Source: an uncultured Oscillibacter sp. (GTDB taxonomy: Bacteria; Bacillota; Clostridia; Oscillospirales; Oscillospiraceae). Taken from it: a stretch of 61,704 bases of DNA. Position numbers and translations under genes: made by a program. The stretch is taken from positions 15,781-77,484 of the forward strand of contig CAJOHW010000002.1 in assembly GCA_905234565.1 (NCBI GenBank), written 5' to 3'. The notes below the pieces were generated by a model, which did no database searches, was not told where the DNA came from, and was given only the letters and a program-made list of their open reading frames with translations. This document shows, in pieces, positions 59,949 to 61,704 of the stretch. Numbering within the stretch: position 1 is the stretch's first letter; each line of letters begins with the position of its first letter.

Positions 59949-61255
59949 GGCGCGGGGGTTACTTCCCCAAAGGCCAGGGAGTAGGTGATCTCGTGGGGCT
60001 GGCCCATGGCGGTGGTGTCCGCGATAACCTCCAAGGGCATATCCAAGGCGGCAACGGGAATCTCAAAGACGGAATTGCCCTCCGTGTTTACGGGCAGATA
60101 CCGCTCTCCGTTTACTTTCATGTAGTCATAGTTGGGACTGCTCCACGTCAGGCGAAGGGTCCCCGCGCCGTCTTGTACCGTGAGAGGGGCGGGGGACTCC
60201 ACGCCGGCCCGGCCGGAACCGCCATCTAAACCCACTTCCACCGTGTACGCCCCGTCCGCCAGATCCAAGGACGCGGCGGGAGCGGTTTCCTCCGGCGCTA
60301 AATTGTCCATGGCGGCCTGGGCGTGGCTGACGAAGATGGCCTGAATGGGTTCCAGTTCCCCTAAGCCCCGCAAAAGGCAGAGGGTCTCATAGCCCGCCGC
60401 CGTGAACACGTTCTTCCAGCTGTCGTCGTCATCCCCCGCCATGTCGTTGAGCGCGTGGTCCCCGGCTACGATCATCATGGGCAGCAGCACCACCCGGCGG
60501 TAGTTCCCGGCTTTCACGGCGGAGAGTACATCGTCCAGGCTGGGCTCCGCCTCCACGGTGCCCACAAAGTACTCCGACAGGCCCTTCTCCGTAAAGACAC
60601 CCTGCATCTTCCCGTAGATCTGATTGGAATCCGCCTCCGTGCCGTGGCCCATGAGACAGACAGCGGTCTCTCCGTCCCGGTACTCCGCCGTCACAGCGGC
60701 CACGGCCTCCGCCACGGCGTCAAAGTCCTCGTCGGAACTGAGCAGGGGCCGTCCCACTGCCAGTTTGGGGAAGTCCCCGGCGTAGTCCGCCACAGAAAAG
60801 AGCATCTCATAGTACTCCAAACCGTCCATGAGGTGGGTGGGCTGGACCACCAGGCTCTCCACGCCGTTGGCCTTGGCCCGGTCCAGGGCCAGCTGTACGT
60901 TGTCCATGGCCAGGCCGTCCCGGTCCTTCAGCTTGTCCAGAATCGTCTGGCTGGTAAAGGCCCGGCGGACGCTCCACTCCGGGAAGGCCTCATCCAAAGC
61001 GTCCTCAATGCCGCCGATATCCAGCCGCCGGGGCTCCGGATAGCTGGTGCCAAAGCTGATGACCAGCAGTTCCCGCTCCCCGATGCCGTCCTGGTTGCGG
61101 GGATCCTCCGCCGTCTCCTCCGCCGTCTCCTCCGGCGCGCTCTCCGGGGATTGGGCCGGATCCTCCTGCCCGGTTTCCGCGCTTTGTCCGCCCTGGGCGC
61201 AGCCTGTCAAGGCCAGGGCCACAGCCAGCAGGGCCGAAAACAGTTTCCGTTTCAT
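59945..61255 (-). CDS. cbiK: sirohydrochlorin cobaltochelatase (CbiK), exported lipoprotein with extra C-terminal domain
   Basis: CbiK inserts Co2+ into sirohydrochlorin. The 436-aa protein has an N-terminal lipoprotein signal (lipobox LTGC, Cys19), a Glu-rich linker and a CbiK domain (about 60-330). That domain has VISFGTSYPEPR, VQPTHLMDGLEYYEML (active His), MGHGTEADSNQIY and VAGDHALNDMAG. A C-terminal beta-rich domain (about 340-436; DGAYTVEVGLDGG, TWSSPNYDYMKVNG) resembles NEAT-like haem-binding domains. Export is unexpected for a cytosolic pathway step, though periplasmic CbiK forms are known in sulfate reducers. The ATG at 61255 follows AAGAAGG. First gene of the operon. Confidence 0.85.
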   Translation of the reverse strand: MKRKLFSALLAVALALTGCAQGGQSAETGQEDPAQSPESAPEETAEETAEDPRNQDGIGERELLVISFGTSYPEPRRLDIGGIEDALDEAFPEWSVRRAFTSQTILDKLKDRDGLAMDNVQLALDRAKANGVESLVVQPTHLMDGLEYYEMLFSVADYAGDFPKLAVGRPLLSSDEDFDAVAEAVAAVTAEYRDGETAVCLMGHGTEADSNQIYGKMQGVFTEKGLSEYFVGTVEAEPSLDDVLSAVKAGNYRRVVLLPMMIVAGDHALNDMAGDDDDSWKNVFTAAGYETLCLLRGLGELEPIQAIFVSHAQAAMDNLAPEETAPAASLDLADGAYTVEVGLDGGSGRAGVESPAPLTVQDGAGTLRLTWSSPNYDYMKVNGERYLPVNTEGNSVFEIPVAALDMPLEVIADTTAMGQPHEITYSLAFGEVTPAP

Positions 61256-61289
61256 AACGAACCTTCTTTCGTAAAATGATGTAAACCAA

Positions 61290-61321
61290 CAAAAAACGCC
61301 TCCGCCCGGAGGCGGAGGCGG
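61290..61321 (-). terminator. riboswitch expression-platform terminator before cbiK
   Basis: On the minus strand CGCCTCCGCC, a short loop and GGCGGAGGCG are followed by TTTTTT. It lies between the B12 box and cbiK, as expected for transcription attenuation. Confidence 0.8.
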
Positions 61322-61429
61322 TAAGAGGGAATACTTTCCCAGGCCCTGCCTGTTTTGACAGCGCCGCCTTACCGTACAGCCAAGCCCCCGTGGCCTGGAA
61401 CGGACCCAGAAAAACGCGGATCCGTTCCC

Positions 61430-61704
61430 GTACTGCCCAGCCGGCAGGTTTCCTGGCTGACGGATCCTCACGCGAAAGCGGGCCTTCCCAGCCTCTCGGC
61501 CAGTGACCGGACAGTATTTCCCCGCGCTCTTTTATCCTCGCGCTCTTTCACATTTGCCGCATTGCAGGCCACTGGCACGGCAACGAATGGCAAATCTTAT
61601 CGCGCACGGGTCTCTTTCCCCTGTCCCACCGCTTTGCGCTCCCCGGTCACAGTGACGGGATCGCACAGGACTTCCACCTGTTTCCCTTTTACCCCCCGAT
61701 CCGG
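61430..61704 (-). promoter_or_regulatory. cobalamin riboswitch (5' end cut by window edge), interrupted by a repeat
   Basis: Read on the minus strand, AAAAGGGAAACAGGTGGAAG (61690-61671), GCGATCCCGTCACTGTGACC, GGTCACTGGCC, GGGAAGGCC and the B12 box GTCAGCCAGGAAACCTGCC (61461-61443) follow in the order of the adenosylcobalamin aptamer. Between the GGGGAGCGC and GGTCACTGG segments lie about 126 nt, far more than usual. The excess is copy 3 of the 78-bp repeat. It controls the 19-gene cobalamin operon. Confidence 0.85.
61535..61612 (+). repeat. 78-bp imperfect palindromic repeat, copy 3 (inside the B12 riboswitch)
   Basis: It aligns without gaps to copies 1 and 2 (86% and 83% by my count). The terminal stem is decayed (TCCTCG against CGGGTC). 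TTTCCCC occurs as a direct repeat on both sides (61517-61523 and 61615-61621), and CGCGCTCTTT is duplicated at 61523-61532 and 61539-61548. GGACAG (61509-61514) and CTGTCC (61621-61626) enclose the insert. Confidence 0.85.

Noticed and set aside
1-61704. tRNA, rRNA, insertion sequence genes, prophage or plasmid origin
   Set aside because: No cloverleaf, rRNA signature, transposase, integrase or origin-like repeat cluster was recognised by eye. A tRNA scan was not possible.

Overview
The window looks like chromosome from an anaerobic, endospore-forming, high-GC member of the Clostridia, most like gut Oscillospiraceae such as Flavonifractor, Oscillibacter or Lawsonibacter. That placement is inferred from gene content and style, not from a search. 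The supporting features are sporulation genes (spoIID, spoIIAA-spoIIAB-sigF, cwlJ-gerQ), a Rex regulator, an anaerobic (cbi-type) cobalamin pathway, dense operons with 4-nt start/stop overlaps, and GTG/TTG starts. No rRNA, tRNA, CRISPR array or transposase gene was seen.

Layout. 1-1802: spoIID and a small nitroreductase. 1850-7482: a complete pyrimidine operon, pyrC-K-D-F-E-B-I. 7595-10476: ackA, a small zinc-ribbon membrane protein, and an mtnN-luxS pair. 10533-11518 (minus): ruvX and a phosphoribosyltransferase. 11708-24216: a purine operon, purE-F-C-M-N-H-D-L plus guaB, behind a long leader. 24448-25942: the sigma-F operon. 26065-29447: a Na/Pi-type transporter facing obgE-tsaE-tsaB. 29706-37433: PilZ-like and zinc-ribbon proteins, rex, a tiny Cys/Asn/Gly-rich protein, Mini-III RNase, RqcH, ThrH, a broken or recoded small ORF, DUF1015 and ispE. 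37504-38703 (minus): gerQ and cwlJ. 38830-40653 (minus): typA. 40793-42906: three poorly known genes (ferritin-like, deacetylase-like with a 17-residue triplication, orphan PqqD). 43033-61255 (minus): one 19-gene cobalamin operon controlled by a B12 riboswitch at the right edge.

The two biosynthetic operons dominate. The purine operon uses variant enzymes: PurF lacks the N-terminal glutaminase cysteine, PurN has Asn where Asp is usual, and PurH consists only of the formyltransferase half. purB, purK and an IMP cyclohydrolase are absent from the window. The cobalamin operon runs from cobalt insertion (CbiK) through ring contraction to lower-ligand attachment (CobU, CobS, CobT). It also encodes an ABC importer whose ATPase is fused to a Cys-rich domain. 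No cbiL or corrinoid adenosyltransferase was seen. CbiA, like PurF, has Gly where its glutaminase cysteine should be.

The most unusual signal is a 78-bp imperfect palindrome present three times: before purE, between purF and purC, and inside the B12 riboswitch. The third copy is flanked by 7-bp direct repeats. Removing it restores a perfect 6-bp hairpin, so it appears to have inserted into the apical loop of a peripheral riboswitch stem. A second pattern is a CATA-type (sigma-E/sigma-K-like) -10 element upstream of four genes, two of which are not otherwise recognisable as sporulation genes.
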